From Nitrospirota bacterium (GTDB lineage Bacteria > Nitrospirota > Leptospirillia > Leptospirillales > Leptospirillaceae), in NCBI GenBank assembly GCA_027314645.1, contig DAHVAL010000002.1, positions 62,001 through 126,000 on the forward strand: a stretch of 64,000 nucleotides of DNA, read 5' to 3'. The notes beneath the pieces are model-generated. The model saw only the letters and a program-made list of their open reading frames with translations, was not told the origin of the DNA and ran no database searches. Every line of letters begins with the position of its first letter. The stretch's first letter is position 1. The position numbers were made by a program, and so were the translations under genes. Shown one piece after another: positions 44,406 to 52,904 of the stretch.

Positions 44406-45772
44406 CAGGGAATGTCTGCGGGAGAAAGGGTGCCTAACGCATAGCGGTATTGGACCAGGGCGGACAGGAGATCGAAGCGGGCCGAGTCCACGTCGACCCT
44501 GGCTCTTCTCAAGGCGGTTTGGGCGTCCACGGCATCCACCGAATGCGCCGTTCCGATGCGGTAGGCCTCTTCGATCAGGCGTTCGTTTTCTTCGGCATTT
44601 TCAAGGGCGGTCTTCGTTTCGCGAAGCCTTTCCCGGGCCTCCCGCACATCCTCGGCGGCATCCCGCACCGAGGCGATGAGCCTCACTTCGTCGTCGTCCT
44701 TCTGATGCATGGACTGCTGGAGGTTCGCCCGGGCTTCATGAATCTGGTGGGTGATCAGGCCTCCTTCGAAAATCGGGACGTTCAAGGCACCCCCGACAGT
44801 GACCGTGGAAAAGGGAGTCGTCGGGATTCCCGGAAAGAATTCGAGGGAGATCTGGGCCAGGTAATATTGGGCCGATCCGGTGATCGACGGATAATTCTGT
44901 TCTTTTGCCGAATCGAGAGAGGCCTTTCGGGTGCGGACCGTTTCGCTGTCAGCCAAAAGTTCCGGGTGGGAGGGAAGATATTTCGAAATATCTCCTTCCG
45001 GGTTGACCTCGACATGGACGGTTTCCCCGGACGGATCGCATGCGACGAACGGCTCCTTGTGGCGGAATCCGATGGCGCGACCGAGATCCACCTGGGATTT
45101 CCTCAGACCGGTCATTTCATGGATCAGGGCGAGCCGGGCGGATTCATAATTGACTTTGGCTTGCGTCACGTCGAGCCTCAAGCCCACCCCTGCCGCCAGG
45201 CGGGCACGGGCTTCATCCAGATGGGAAGAGGCGTCGACAAGACTTTGGCGGGCCGAAAGAACCCGGTGCTGGGCCTTGAGCAGATCGAAGTAGGCCACCT
45301 CCACATCCCGGACCACCCCCTGAACCGTCCGTTGGTTTTGGGCCTGGACCGATCTGAGCTGATGGTGACTCTGTTGCACCTGAGAGTGGACGCGTCCGAA
45401 GTCCAGAATGGTCTGGGTCAGTCCGACCGTCAGAAGATTGTAGTTTGCAAACTGATACCCCGGAAATAGAAAGTATCCGAAAATGCTGTTTCCATAGGTA
45501 TCCGCCCAGGACGCCGAGAGATTCGGAAAATATCCGGCCTTCGACTCCCCCACCCGCTCCTTCGACGCCACGACCTGGTCCGAAAATGCCTTGAGAGAGG
45601 GTCGGCGTTGAAGGGCCTCACGAATGGAGTCCTGAAGCGATATGGGACGCCCGTTCGCCGCCCCATCCGCATCCATGGAGCTTTCTCCCGACACATCCGC
45701 CAAGGCGGAAGCCGTCCCAGTCGCGAGAGATACCGCCGTCACACACCCGACCAATAACCTCCAATATTTCAC
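44405..45772 (-). CDS. tolC: TolC-family outer-membrane efflux protein
   Basis: Outer-membrane channel partner of the EmrAB-type pump encoded just upstream. The 455-residue product has a signal peptide (hydrophobic 8-25) and two repeats of the OEP helical/barrel fold. [20 protein letters not shown] and [20 protein letters not shown] sit at equivalent places in each half, the usual TolC family pattern. The start is GTG overlapping the emrB stop (GTGA). Its end overlaps rnhA. Confidence 0.9.
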   Translation of the reverse strand: MKYWRLLVGCVTAVSLATGTASALADVSGESSMDADGAANGRPISLQDSIREALQRRPSLKAFSDQVVASKERVGESKAGYFPNLSASWADTYGNSIFGYFLFPGYQFANYNLLTVGLTQTILDFGRVHSQVQQSHHQLRSVQAQNQRTVQGVVRDVEVAYFDLLKAQHRVLSARQSLVDASSHLDEARARLAAGVGLRLDVTQAKVNYESARLALIHEMTGLRKSQVDLGRAIGFRHKEPFVACDPSGETVHVEVNPEGDISKYLPSHPELLADSETVRTRKASLDSAKEQNYPSITGSAQYYLAQISLEFFPGIPTTPFSTVTVGGALNVPIFEGGLITHQIHEARANLQQSMHQKDDDEVRLIASVRDAAEDVREARERLRETKTALENAEENERLIEEAYRIGTAHSVDAVDAQTALRRARVDVDSARFDLLSALVQYRYALGTLSPADIP

Positions 45773-47376
45773 TCGATCCCTCCATGCACGACTTCAGGTT
45801 GAGACGGCCCCCTCCCGGGAACCGCCGGGTTCCGGTGGGACAGCCTTCTCATGAGAAGAATCATGGGAATTCCAAGCAGAGCCATGGTGCCGGCGATGAT
45901 GAACGTTTCATTGTAGGCCGAAATGGAGGATTGCCTCCGGGCCGCCCCGATCACCATCGCACCAACGCGCGCGGGGACATTGGCTCCTCCGCCATGCTGG
46001 ACGGACAGCGTGAAGAAATCCACCACCCGCTGATAAAAATAGGAATGATGCGTCACATTTCCCTGGTACCGACTGTAGAAATCGGCTTGCCGATGGTCCA
46101 GGATGTTCCCGAGGATGGCCACCCCCAAGGCTCCTCCGATTTGAAGCATGTTGCTCTGCAGGCTCGAGGCAAGCCCGATGTGACGCGGTTCGACCAGCGT
46201 CTGGGGAATGGAAGAAAGCAGGGCATTCAACATCCCCATCGAGAGACCGAAGACCAGCTGGGCCACGATCAGCTGGGACACCTTCGGAACCCCCATCAGA
46301 AAGGCGAAGAGGTACTGGGAAAATGCGAGCATGAGGAAGCCGCTGACGAGCAGAACCCTTTTGAACCTGTCCGACCCTTTGGCGGATATGGCCCCCAACA
46401 CCGGCATGGCGATCCCGGCCATGATGGAGGAGGGCAAGAGGACAAGTCCCGCGTCTGTGGCCGTAAAGGCGTTGAAGGTCTGGACAAAGAGAGGAAGGAG
46501 GAACATCCGGCCGAAGAGGCCGACCGCACGGAAGAAATTGGCGACCATGATCAGGGAAAAATCCAGGTCCCGAAAAATGGTCAGATCGATGAGGGGATGC
46601 CGGACTCCAAAGGCAGTGATGATATACACCCAAAAAGCGATGGCCGAGACCGCCCAGCATTCATAGACAAAGGTGGCCGTCCACCCCCACCTTTCCCCTT
46701 CGGTAAGGCCCACAAGGAGGAAGGAAAGGGCCGTTCCCAACGAGATGAACCCTGCATAGTCAAACGGAACAATATGGTGGGCCCTGTCTTTCTTCAGGAT
46801 GAAAAAGGTGAAGAAAAAACTCAGGAATCCGAATGGGACATTGATGAAGAAGACGTCCCGCCAGTTGAAGTTATCGACAAGCCACCCTCCCAAGATCGGC
46901 CCGATCGTGGGAGCAAGGACCACCACAATCCCAAAAAAACCGAAGGCCTTCGGACGCTCGGGCGGGGGAAAAGCCTCGGTGATGATCGTAAAGCCGAGCG
47001 GCATCATGATGCCGCCCCCGACCGCCTGGAGGATGCGGAAAACGATCATGATGTCCAAATTGGGGGAGATCCCGGCGAGGAAAGAGGACAGGACGAAGAG
47101 AAAGACCGACCCCAGATAGAGGTTCTTGATTCCAAAGACGGTCCGGACCCAGGCGCTGGCAAGGGTGCTCACGGCAAACGCCATGGAATAGGCGGTAATG
47201 ACCCATCGAACTTCGTCCTGATTCGTATCCAGGCTTCCCATCATGTAGGGAAGGGCGACATTGACGATCGTCGTATCGAGGACGGGAAGGAAGAGGGACA
47301 GCATCACCACTGCCAGGGCCCACCAGCGGTAATGGGGGGACTCCCCGACCAGGCTTCCATCGTCCGCCGTCACCAT
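45769..47376 (-). CDS. emrB: MFS drug efflux transporter, DHA2 (EmrB/QacA) family
   Basis: Inner-membrane proton-drug antiporter with about 14 helices in 535 residues. Family motifs are VLDTTIVNVALPYMMG in helix 1, WVITAYSMAFAV in helix 2, the RILQAVGGGIMMPLG motif, and GPILGGWLVDNFNWRDVFFINVP (motif C and the following loop). I set the start at ATG 47376, seven bases inside the end of emrA; the long upstream extension is the opposite frame of emrA. Drug or ion specificity cannot be read from sequence. Confidence 0.93.
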   Translation of the reverse strand: MVTADDGSLVGESPHYRWWALAVVMLSLFLPVLDTTIVNVALPYMMGSLDTNQDEVRWVITAYSMAFAVSTLASAWVRTVFGIKNLYLGSVFLFVLSSFLAGISPNLDIMIVFRILQAVGGGIMMPLGFTIITEAFPPPERPKAFGFFGIVVVLAPTIGPILGGWLVDNFNWRDVFFINVPFGFLSFFFTFFILKKDRAHHIVPFDYAGFISLGTALSFLLVGLTEGERWGWTATFVYECWAVSAIAFWVYIITAFGVRHPLIDLTIFRDLDFSLIMVANFFRAVGLFGRMFLLPLFVQTFNAFTATDAGLVLLPSSIMAGIAMPVLGAISAKGSDRFKRVLLVSGFLMLAFSQYLFAFLMGVPKVSQLIVAQLVFGLSMGMLNALLSSIPQTLVEPRHIGLASSLQSNMLQIGGALGVAILGNILDHRQADFYSRYQGNVTHHSYFYQRVVDFFTLSVQHGGGANVPARVGAMVIGAARRQSSISAYNETFIIAGTMALLGIPMILLMRRLSHRNPAVPGRGPSQPEVVHGGIE

Positions 47377-48332
47377 GGAGAACCTTCCCGGACATGTATG
47401 CGGACCTCGGTGGAGAAACCGGGCCGGAGCACCACATCCTGGGCGTCGTCGATGTTGATCCGCACCGGCACGCGCTGCGTCACCTTCACGAAGGTTCCCG
47501 AGGCGTTCTCCGGAGGAAGAAGGGAAATGGCCGCGGCCGAGGTCGGGAGGATCTGAAACACGTGCCCATGGAAGGCCCGGCCGGGATAGGCGTCGATGGT
47601 GATGTCCACTTTTTGCCCGATCCGAACCTTTCCCATCCGGGTCTCTTTCACCTTCGCCGTCACCCATGTGTCTTTGGGGTCCACCAGAGACACGACCGCC
47701 TGTCCCCGGGATACCACCTGCCCCACCTGGGCGATCCGCTCAGCAACCTGGCCGTCGAGGGGAGAATGGATCGTGTAGTTGAGGGGATGGGATTCGGTCG
47801 TTTCCAGGGCAGTGCGGTTGACGAATTCGAGTTTTTTGAGTTCGGCCAGTTGGGACTTGAGATCTTGGTAGGCCGTCCTCAGGTGATCGAGGTCGGACTC
47901 GGTGATGAATCCGCCTTTTTTGAGCGCTTCTCCACGTTCCAGATCCCGCTTGGCATTGGCCATTCGAACCGAAAGCGAGACCTCTTCGGCTTTCGTCCTC
48001 TCAAGCTCCCCGAAGGCGGAGACATTCCTCTGCCCGATGGATTGGAGGGCGGAAAATCCCGTCGTGTCGATGCGGGCCAAAAGATCTCCCTTGTGGACCG
48101 GGTCCCCGATATTGACCGGGAGCGTCATCACACGGCCTTGCATATTCGCCGATACCAGGACGATGTTTCCATCCACCATGGCGTCCTCGGTCGACACGTA
48201 AAACGAGCTATAGTACGTGTAGCCGAGAATCACCCCTGCGGTCACGATGAGGCCGGCCCCTCCGATGATCAAGCCTATCCTTCTCCGGGAGGCCGGAACA
48301 GGGGGAGTGGCAACCTGGGCGGCCCCGGTCAT
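47370..48332 (-). CDS. emrA: HlyD/EmrA family periplasmic adaptor
   Basis: Membrane-fusion protein that links EmrB to TolC. The 320-residue product has one N-terminal transmembrane helix (residues 18-40), a split biotinyl-lipoyl domain (VDGNIVLVSANMQGRVMTLP; IHSPLDGQVAERIAQVGQVV), a helical hairpin of about 80 residues between them, and a beta-barrel (WVTAKVKETRMGKVRIGQ). The ATG overlaps the cytochrome gene stop (ATGA), and its own stop overlaps emrB. Confidence 0.93.
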   Translation of the reverse strand: MTGAAQVATPPVPASRRRIGLIIGGAGLIVTAGVILGYTYYSSFYVSTEDAMVDGNIVLVSANMQGRVMTLPVNIGDPVHKGDLLARIDTTGFSALQSIGQRNVSAFGELERTKAEEVSLSVRMANAKRDLERGEALKKGGFITESDLDHLRTAYQDLKSQLAELKKLEFVNRTALETTESHPLNYTIHSPLDGQVAERIAQVGQVVSRGQAVVSLVDPKDTWVTAKVKETRMGKVRIGQKVDITIDAYPGRAFHGHVFQILPTSAAAISLLPPENASGTFVKVTQRVPVRINIDDAQDVVLRPGFSTEVRIHVREGSPW

Positions 48333-48928
48333 GGTTCACCTCCCATCTCCACGGTTTCCTTCTTGTATTCCTTCGGGATGGGGTGGGCAATTCTGGCCCG
48401 GGCGGTGTGGTAATCGAACCCCTTGAAGGTTGGCGAGGCAGGGTTGTGGCATGTCTTGCAGGTATTTTCATCAGGACGAAGGACCAACCCGGCGAGTTTG
48501 GACTTGCTTCTGTTGATCATCACGGAAAAGTGCGCGTAATCTTCTCCCGGCCCGTGGCAGGATTCGCACTGGACCCCATCCGTCATGCGAAATGTGGAGA
48601 GTATTTCCGGAAGAGGCTTCCGATAGGCGGTCACATGGCAGGAGAGGCAACGACCATCCTTGGCGGGATTGGCGATCTTCAGACGAGAGGCGATTTCCCG
48701 GGCCTTTGGAGTCAGGAGGTCTTGGTAGGCGCGCGCGTGAGGGCTTGCCGCCCAGACGAAGAATTGGCGCCCGATCCGCTGGGAGGAATGGCATATCTCG
48801 CAGGTTTCGACCCCGACGTACCGGTGCAAAATCGAATCAGCCCGGGCATGAACCGATTCCAGCAAAGCCCCTGCTCCGCCCGCCACGAGCAGCATTACGG
48901 CCACCACACCCTGTCTCAACCTTCTCAT
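48329..48928 (-). CDS. Exported tetraheme c-type cytochrome (cytochrome c554-like)
   Basis: A 199-residue protein with an N-terminal signal or anchor (residues 7-30) and four CxxCH haem-binding motifs: CEICH (43-47), CLSCH (94-98), CESCH (121-125) and CKTCH (157-161). The CESCHGPG and SPHARAY segments resemble the cytochrome c554/multihaem family. It should lie in the periplasm, soluble or membrane-tethered. It overlaps tetR upstream and emrA downstream by 4 bases each (ATGA both times), so it is translationally locked into the efflux operon. Its redox partner is unknown. Confidence 0.9.
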   Translation of the reverse strand: MRRLRQGVVAVMLLVAGGAGALLESVHARADSILHRYVGVETCEICHSSQRIGRQFFVWAASPHARAYQDLLTPKAREIASRLKIANPAKDGRCLSCHVTAYRKPLPEILSTFRMTDGVQCESCHGPGEDYAHFSVMINRSKSKLAGLVLRPDENTCKTCHNPASPTFKGFDYHTARARIAHPIPKEYKKETVEMGGEP

Positions 48929-49674
48929 CCTTTTTTACCATCCTTTTCCACCTGAATTGTTTGGTCCAGAGCCTGATCCATCCCATCGATTCCCGCGATG
49001 AAATGGTCCACAAGGGTTCGCAGAAAAAGTTCCCGGTCGAGGGTCCGAACGCGATGGCCAAGAAGAAGATCCTGGAACAGAAAGACCGAGACGATCGGTC
49101 CCAGGAAAAATGCGTCCTTCATGTCCGTACTTCGGTCCCGGGCACCGGAGGACACCAGATATTTTTCAAGAAGACGGGAGAATCGGTCCATCGAGAGTTC
49201 CATGATGAGCCGGGGAAAGAGCGGTTCGCTTTCTTCATCTAAAAGGCGGTACTCGGTCAGGAGAATTCGGAGGACATTCCGGTTTCTCTCCAGACCTTCG
49301 AAGGTGGCCTGCCCCAATTCGAGAAGAAATTTGCGGAAGCTGACTTTGTCCGGAGGATGGCGGTCGAATTCGGGTTCCCATCGGGCGTAACATTGTTGGG
49401 CAGGAGAGGACTCACTGTTGAACTTTTCCAGGATGATTTCCTGAAGAAGCGCTTTCTTGCTCGGAAAATAATGATAGATGAGACCCTCGGTGATTCCCGC
49501 CTTCCTTGCGATCTTGCGGTTCGTCGTCTGGAAATACCCCTCGTCCGCAAAGCATGAGAGAGCGGCTTCAAGGATCTCCCGCTTTCTCTGCGCACAACGG
49601 TCCAGTGGTTCCTCTCCCCTTTTGACTGCTCCCCTGTCCATGACTGAAGGTTGCTTCGACCGCTGTTCCGCCAT
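48925..49674 (-). CDS. TetR/AcrR family transcriptional regulator
   Basis: A 249-residue repressor. The N-terminal helix-turn-helix is clear: KREILEAALSCFADEGYFQTT, NRKIARKAGITEGLIYHYF, PSKKALLQEII. The remaining 180 residues are the helical ligand-binding domain, with no ligand assignable. It is the first gene of the efflux operon, with AAAGGA before its ATG. A perfect 20-base palindrome covers the predicted transcription start, so autorepression and control of the whole pump operon are very likely. Confidence 0.92.
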   Translation of the reverse strand: MAEQRSKQPSVMDRGAVKRGEEPLDRCAQRKREILEAALSCFADEGYFQTTNRKIARKAGITEGLIYHYFPSKKALLQEIILEKFNSESSPAQQCYARWEPEFDRHPPDKVSFRKFLLELGQATFEGLERNRNVLRILLTEYRLLDEESEPLFPRLIMELSMDRFSRLLEKYLVSSGARDRSTDMKDAFFLGPIVSVFLFQDLLLGHRVRTLDRELFLRTLVDHFIAGIDGMDQALDQTIQVEKDGKKG

Positions 49675-49686
49675 TCGCGTCCTTTC

Positions 49687-49706
49687 TTGATTGATTGGTC
49701 AATCAA
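49687..49706. promoter_or_regulatory. Palindromic operator of the efflux operon (likely TetR site)
   Basis: A perfect inverted repeat, TTGATTGA-TTGG-TCAATCAA, sits between the -10 box and the tetR start codon, overlapping or directly following the predicted transcription start. Size and placement match autoregulatory TetR/AcrR operators. Binding by this TetR is inference. Confidence 0.8.
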
Positions 49707-49713
49707 TAATTGA

Positions 49714-49742
49714 AGTATACGAAGCGGCGAAATTGACGTCAA
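49714..49742 (-). promoter_or_regulatory. Sigma70 promoter of the tetR-cytochrome-emrAB-tolC-rnhA operon
   Basis: On the minus strand TTGACG (49737-49742) and TATACT (49714-49719) are spaced by exactly 17 bases. This is a strong housekeeping-type promoter whose start point would fall at the edge of the palindromic operator. Confidence 0.85.
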
Positions 49743-49784
49743 GGGAAAAGTCAGGACGCACGCTTCATCCAAGACCGTCTCATT

Positions 49785-49793
49785 TGGTATAAT
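49785..49793 (+). promoter_or_regulatory. Extended -10 promoter of the MNIO gene
   Basis: TGGTATAAT, a perfect TATAAT with the TGn extension, lies 20 bases before the MNIO start codon. No good -35 box is seen 17 bases upstream, as is usual for extended -10 promoters. The leader would be only about 14 bases. Confidence 0.65.
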
Positions 49794-49813
49794 TCCCTTC
49801 GACTGGCATCCCG

Positions 49814-51220
49814 ATGTCGAAACCCGTGTCCACCTCTTCAGGAATTCATCCATTGATCCATGCCTCTTCGATAAAGGACTCGTCCATCCCGCCATTGACC
49901 GGTTCCGAACAGCGGCCGCGCCCAAGAATCGGGTTGTCCACCGACCTCTACTTTCCTCCCCTTGCCCTCCTCCTTGAGGCCCTGAAGAAGGGGCCCTCCC
50001 CTGAATACCTGGAGATCTTCAGGGGGCGGACGGAAGATCTCACCCGGGCCAGGACGGAGATTCCACGGGAAATCCCCTTGGCCTACCATGGAGACTGCCT
50101 GTGGTATACGCAAGCCGATTTTTTGGATAATCCCGCCTATCGCTCCGAGGTTGGACGCGCCGTCCGGCATATGGACGCTCTTGAGGCTCCATGGATGATT
50201 CACGAGTGCGCCCAGAAGATGATGGAAGGATTCGCCTTTGGGCTCTATGCTCCCCCCCTTCTGACGGAAGAGGGGGCCACGGCCGCAAGAAATGGGGCCC
50301 TCTTCCTTCAGGAAGCCCTCGGAGAACGCCAGCTCCTCGTTGAAACTCCCCCGTTCCCCCCCCATCCCGCAGGCCGAATGGACCTCGGAGAATTCTTTTG
50401 GCGTATCACCCAGGACACCTCCATGGGGATCGGCTTGGACCTTGGCCATTGCATGACCTATCTCGCCCTCTCGAGGAGAAATCCCACTCCGGCCTCTCTC
50501 ATGGACTGGCTCCGACACTCATTTCCCCTCGAACGGGTGGTCGAAATCCACGTGGGAGGACTGGCCCAAAGGATTCTGGGCGAGGAGACCATCCTAGTCG
50601 ATGACCACACCCACCCCGTTCCCGATCTCTTATTCGACTCCCTGGAAGCCGTCTTGGACAGCCTCGACCTTCCGTCCCTCGCCGGCGTGGCCCTCGAGGT
50701 GGACAACAAGGCCATCCCCCTGATTATTCGGGAGTTCGCACGTTTCTTCGATATCGTGGAGCGGAAGGGGCGACCGGTCGTCCCCGGAGCCCGGCTCGGA
50801 CCGAGGAGACTCCCGTCCCCTCTCACCCCGGTGGAGGAACGGACCCTTCGGGAAGGATATGCGAGTCTGGGCCGCGACATGGTCGAGAACCTGGCTTCCC
50901 CTTACCGTCGGCACCTTTATCCGGAGGAAATATGGACCTTTGGAGGGGCGATGCCCGATCTCTTCCCGGAGACCCTGTCCCTTCTGTCCGTCATGGGTCT
51001 TGATGCCCGCTCCTCCTTCATTGCATTTTTCAACCGCGATCCCTCATCCTTGCTTCAATCCATGGACTTTCTCGAGGTGAAGATCATTCGTGCCCTCGCA
51101 TGGATCAAGGAGCTTGCCGACGGCCGGGGAGAGGCCTTTTCGACGATCCTTCGCACCGCCGAACGGGAAGCATCGCTCCTTCTTTCGGCCCAACACCAAT
51201 TCAATGGAGACTCCCTATGA
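49814..51220 (+). CDS. MNIO (DUF692) family multinuclear iron enzyme with C-terminal extension
   Basis: TIM-barrel protein of the DUF692/MNIO family, whose characterised members (for example MbnB) use iron clusters to modify cysteines in peptides. Candidate metal ligands are all visible: H92 (YHGD), H130 (MIHE), E177 (VETPP), D209 and H212 (GLDLGH), H246 (EIHVGG), D264, H265 and H267 (DDHTH) and E295 (LEVDN). At 468 residues it is much longer than the usual 280; residues 330-468 form an unassigned helical extension. Its stop overlaps the start of a lipoprotein gene (ATGA). The substrate is unknown. Confidence 0.8.
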   Translation: MSKPVSTSSGIHPLIHASSIKDSSIPPLTGSEQRPRPRIGLSTDLYFPPLALLLEALKKGPSPEYLEIFRGRTEDLTRARTEIPREIPLAYHGDCLWYTQADFLDNPAYRSEVGRAVRHMDALEAPWMIHECAQKMMEGFAFGLYAPPLLTEEGATAARNGALFLQEALGERQLLVETPPFPPHPAGRMDLGEFFWRITQDTSMGIGLDLGHCMTYLALSRRNPTPASLMDWLRHSFPLERVVEIHVGGLAQRILGEETILVDDHTHPVPDLLFDSLEAVLDSLDLPSLAGVALEVDNKAIPLIIREFARFFDIVERKGRPVVPGARLGPRRLPSPLTPVEERTLREGYASLGRDMVENLASPYRRHLYPEEIWTFGGAMPDLFPETLSLLSVMGLDARSSFIAFFNRDPSSLLQSMDFLEVKIIRALAWIKELADGRGEAFSTILRTAEREASLLLSAQHQFNGDSL

Positions 51221-51612
51221 CCCGCTCCCCTGTCAGGCACCTTTTCGTGTTCCTGCTCCCGTTCATCGTTGCCGCCTGCCATCCGGTCGTTATGGCGCCT
51301 TCTCCTTCTTCCGAGTCGACCATGGCCAGATTCCAGGGCCAGATGCTCTGGGATAAGACGCCGATCGGAAAAGCCGCGATATTTTTGCGTCCCCTGCCCC
51401 AAAAGGGAGACGAGATCGAGTTTAGGACGCGAACGGATGGGCGGTTCGACCTTCCCCTTGCCCCCGGCCGTTACAGCCTCCGTTCCTCCCCCACGACGAT
51501 GTGCCCGGTGAAGGGGACGATCGAGATCACCCAGGGAGTCAACCGTTATCGCCTTTTTGTCCACCCTGTGTCCTTTTTGAGCTGCACCCCCGGAAAGATC
51601 GAGAAGCAATAA
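51217..51612 (+). CDS. Small lipoprotein encoded with the MNIO enzyme
   Basis: A 131-residue predicted lipoprotein: basic start, hydrophobic helix and lipobox IVAAC with the lipidated cysteine at about residue 21. The mature part looks like a small all-beta, carboxypeptidase-regulatory-like domain (GRFDLPLAPGRYSLRSS). It holds only two further cysteines, in TMCPVKG and LSCTPGK. GGAGA lies before the ATG, which overlaps the MNIO stop. No family assigned. The cysteines could be a disulphide or targets of the MNIO enzyme; the latter is speculation. Confidence 0.75.
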   Translation: MTRSPVRHLFVFLLPFIVAACHPVVMAPSPSSESTMARFQGQMLWDKTPIGKAAIFLRPLPQKGDEIEFRTRTDGRFDLPLAPGRYSLRSSPTTMCPVKGTIEITQGVNRYRLFVHPVSFLSCTPGKIEKQ

Positions 51613-51656
51613 AGGGGCCCCCCATGATCGGCCGGCCTTTTCCTACGAAAACGCAC

Positions 51657-51746
51657 CGGGGGAGCAGGTTCCCCCGAGAAATCGGAGAGCCCCGGCACGA
51701 GCGGTCGATACGACCGCTTTTACCGGAAGGGGACCGATCTCCCCTT
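51657..51746 (+). other. Three tandem perfect hairpins after the lipoprotein gene
   Basis: The 288-base gap between the lipoprotein and cheZ-like genes holds three successive perfect stems within 90 bases. They are CGGGGGA/TCCCCCG (51657-51676), AGCGGTCG/CGACCGCT (51700-51718) and AAGGGGA/TCCCCTT (51727-51746). The second and third are followed by short T-rich ends. Further right the gap has an AT-rich TATGAT at about 51786 that may be a weak -10 box, and a small CGGGA/TCCCG hairpin near 51840. Confidence 0.6.
51700..51721 (+). terminator. Probable intrinsic terminator of the MNIO-lipoprotein transcript
   Basis: An 8-bp perfect stem (AGCGGTCG/CGACCGCT, ATA loop) is followed by TTTT. It is the middle one of the three tandem hairpins. 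The T run is short, so termination may be partial. Confidence 0.55.
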
Positions 51747-51900
51747 TACCTGAACACGGGAGCGTACTTTCCCATAACCTGAAAATATGATACTTTACCC
51801 TGAGATTCCTCAAGGGGTATCCTTGTTGGTTTTAAAAGCCGGGAACCGCTCCCGGAGACTCTCGCGATCACGCCCCAACTGACGCCTATTATTAAACGGG

Positions 51901-52890
51901 ATGCTAACGGGAAAGAATGTTCCGATGCAGATTATGATATTTCCCATCTCCAAAGAGGTGGATCTTGGCATCAGAATGACCGAAATAAGGCGGATCGAAT
52001 CCTTCAAGCAATCAACGGATTTCGTGGAGGGTCGATGTTTCTTCCCCCAACAATGGTTCAACATGCCTCTTCCGGAAGGGGTGTCGGGGATGAAGGGAAT
52101 TGCCCTTGCGTCCTTCCGAAATGCAACCATTGCCGTTCCCAGGCTCGGACGCATCCTTCGCCTCCTGGACCCCGCGGGTCCGGGAACACCCCACAAGGAC
52201 TGTCCCTTCCTTTTCAAGCACCGAACCATGGAAGGGGTGGATTCATGGGTGTTGGATGTCGCCATGTTCCATAAGGCGATTTCCGGAGAGCCGATCACGC
52301 AGCATCCCGAAAGGGTCCCCACCGATAGTTCTTCGGGACTCTTTCAGCAAGTCGGACAAACGGCCCGGGACATTCAGCGGGTCCTCGCTCTTTCCGGCTC
52401 GATGATAGACTCCCTCCGGACCATGGAAGGGAAGATTCCGGAAACATCCCATGGATTGGACATCATTAGCCAGATGACCGAGGAGGCGGCCCATAAACTC
52501 ATGAACCTCCTCGAAACCATCATGGAGGACCACGCCACTCTCCGGACGATCATGGGTTCTGGCCCTGTGGACGACGTTGCCCGAGGGAAGATCGGGAAGA
52601 TTCTGGAAGCCGCCGAGGAAAAAATCATGGAAGGATTTGAAACCATGGCATTTCAGGATCTCGTCGGTCAAAACATCATACTGATAGGGGGACAACTGAA
52701 GGAACTCGAATCCCGTCTGGTACGAATTCTGATCGAATGTTCAACGGAAAGCGTCCAGAAAGTGGAGTCTTCGGGGAGTCCTTCAGGCACTCCCAATCCT
52801 GTTCACGGACAAACCCTTAAAGGCGTTGGGGCCCCAGGCGACATCGACCAGGATGCTGTCGACCAGCTCTTGTCCGAGTTCGGTTTTTAA
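51901..52890 (+). CDS. cheZ: CheZ-like CheY-P phosphatase with an extra N-terminal domain
   Basis: The C-terminal 150 residues match CheZ, which dephosphorylates the response regulator CheY. A long helical hairpin carries AFQDLVGQNI, whose D253 and Q257 correspond to the catalytic Asp and Gln of E. coli CheZ. The extreme C-terminus (DQDAVDQLLSEFGF) matches the CheY-binding helix. Residues 1-135 are not in CheZ; IFPISKEVDLGIRMTEIRRI and LPEGVSGMKGIALASFRN faintly resemble a CheW fold. No che or flagellar gene is nearby. The start is ATG 51901, or ATG 51925. Confidence 0.75.
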   Translation: MLTGKNVPMQIMIFPISKEVDLGIRMTEIRRIESFKQSTDFVEGRCFFPQQWFNMPLPEGVSGMKGIALASFRNATIAVPRLGRILRLLDPAGPGTPHKDCPFLFKHRTMEGVDSWVLDVAMFHKAISGEPITQHPERVPTDSSSGLFQQVGQTARDIQRVLALSGSMIDSLRTMEGKIPETSHGLDIISQMTEEAAHKLMNLLETIMEDHATLRTIMGSGPVDDVARGKIGKILEAAEEKIMEGFETMAFQDLVGQNIILIGGQLKELESRLVRILIECSTESVQKVESSGSPSGTPNPVHGQTLKGVGAPGDIDQDAVDQLLSEFGF

Positions 52891-52904
52891 CAGGAGAACG
52901 GCCG

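Noticed and set aside
45784-47556. 590-codon open frame on the plus strand
   Set aside because: It is antisense to emrB and has the low-complexity charged composition typical of a shadow frame.
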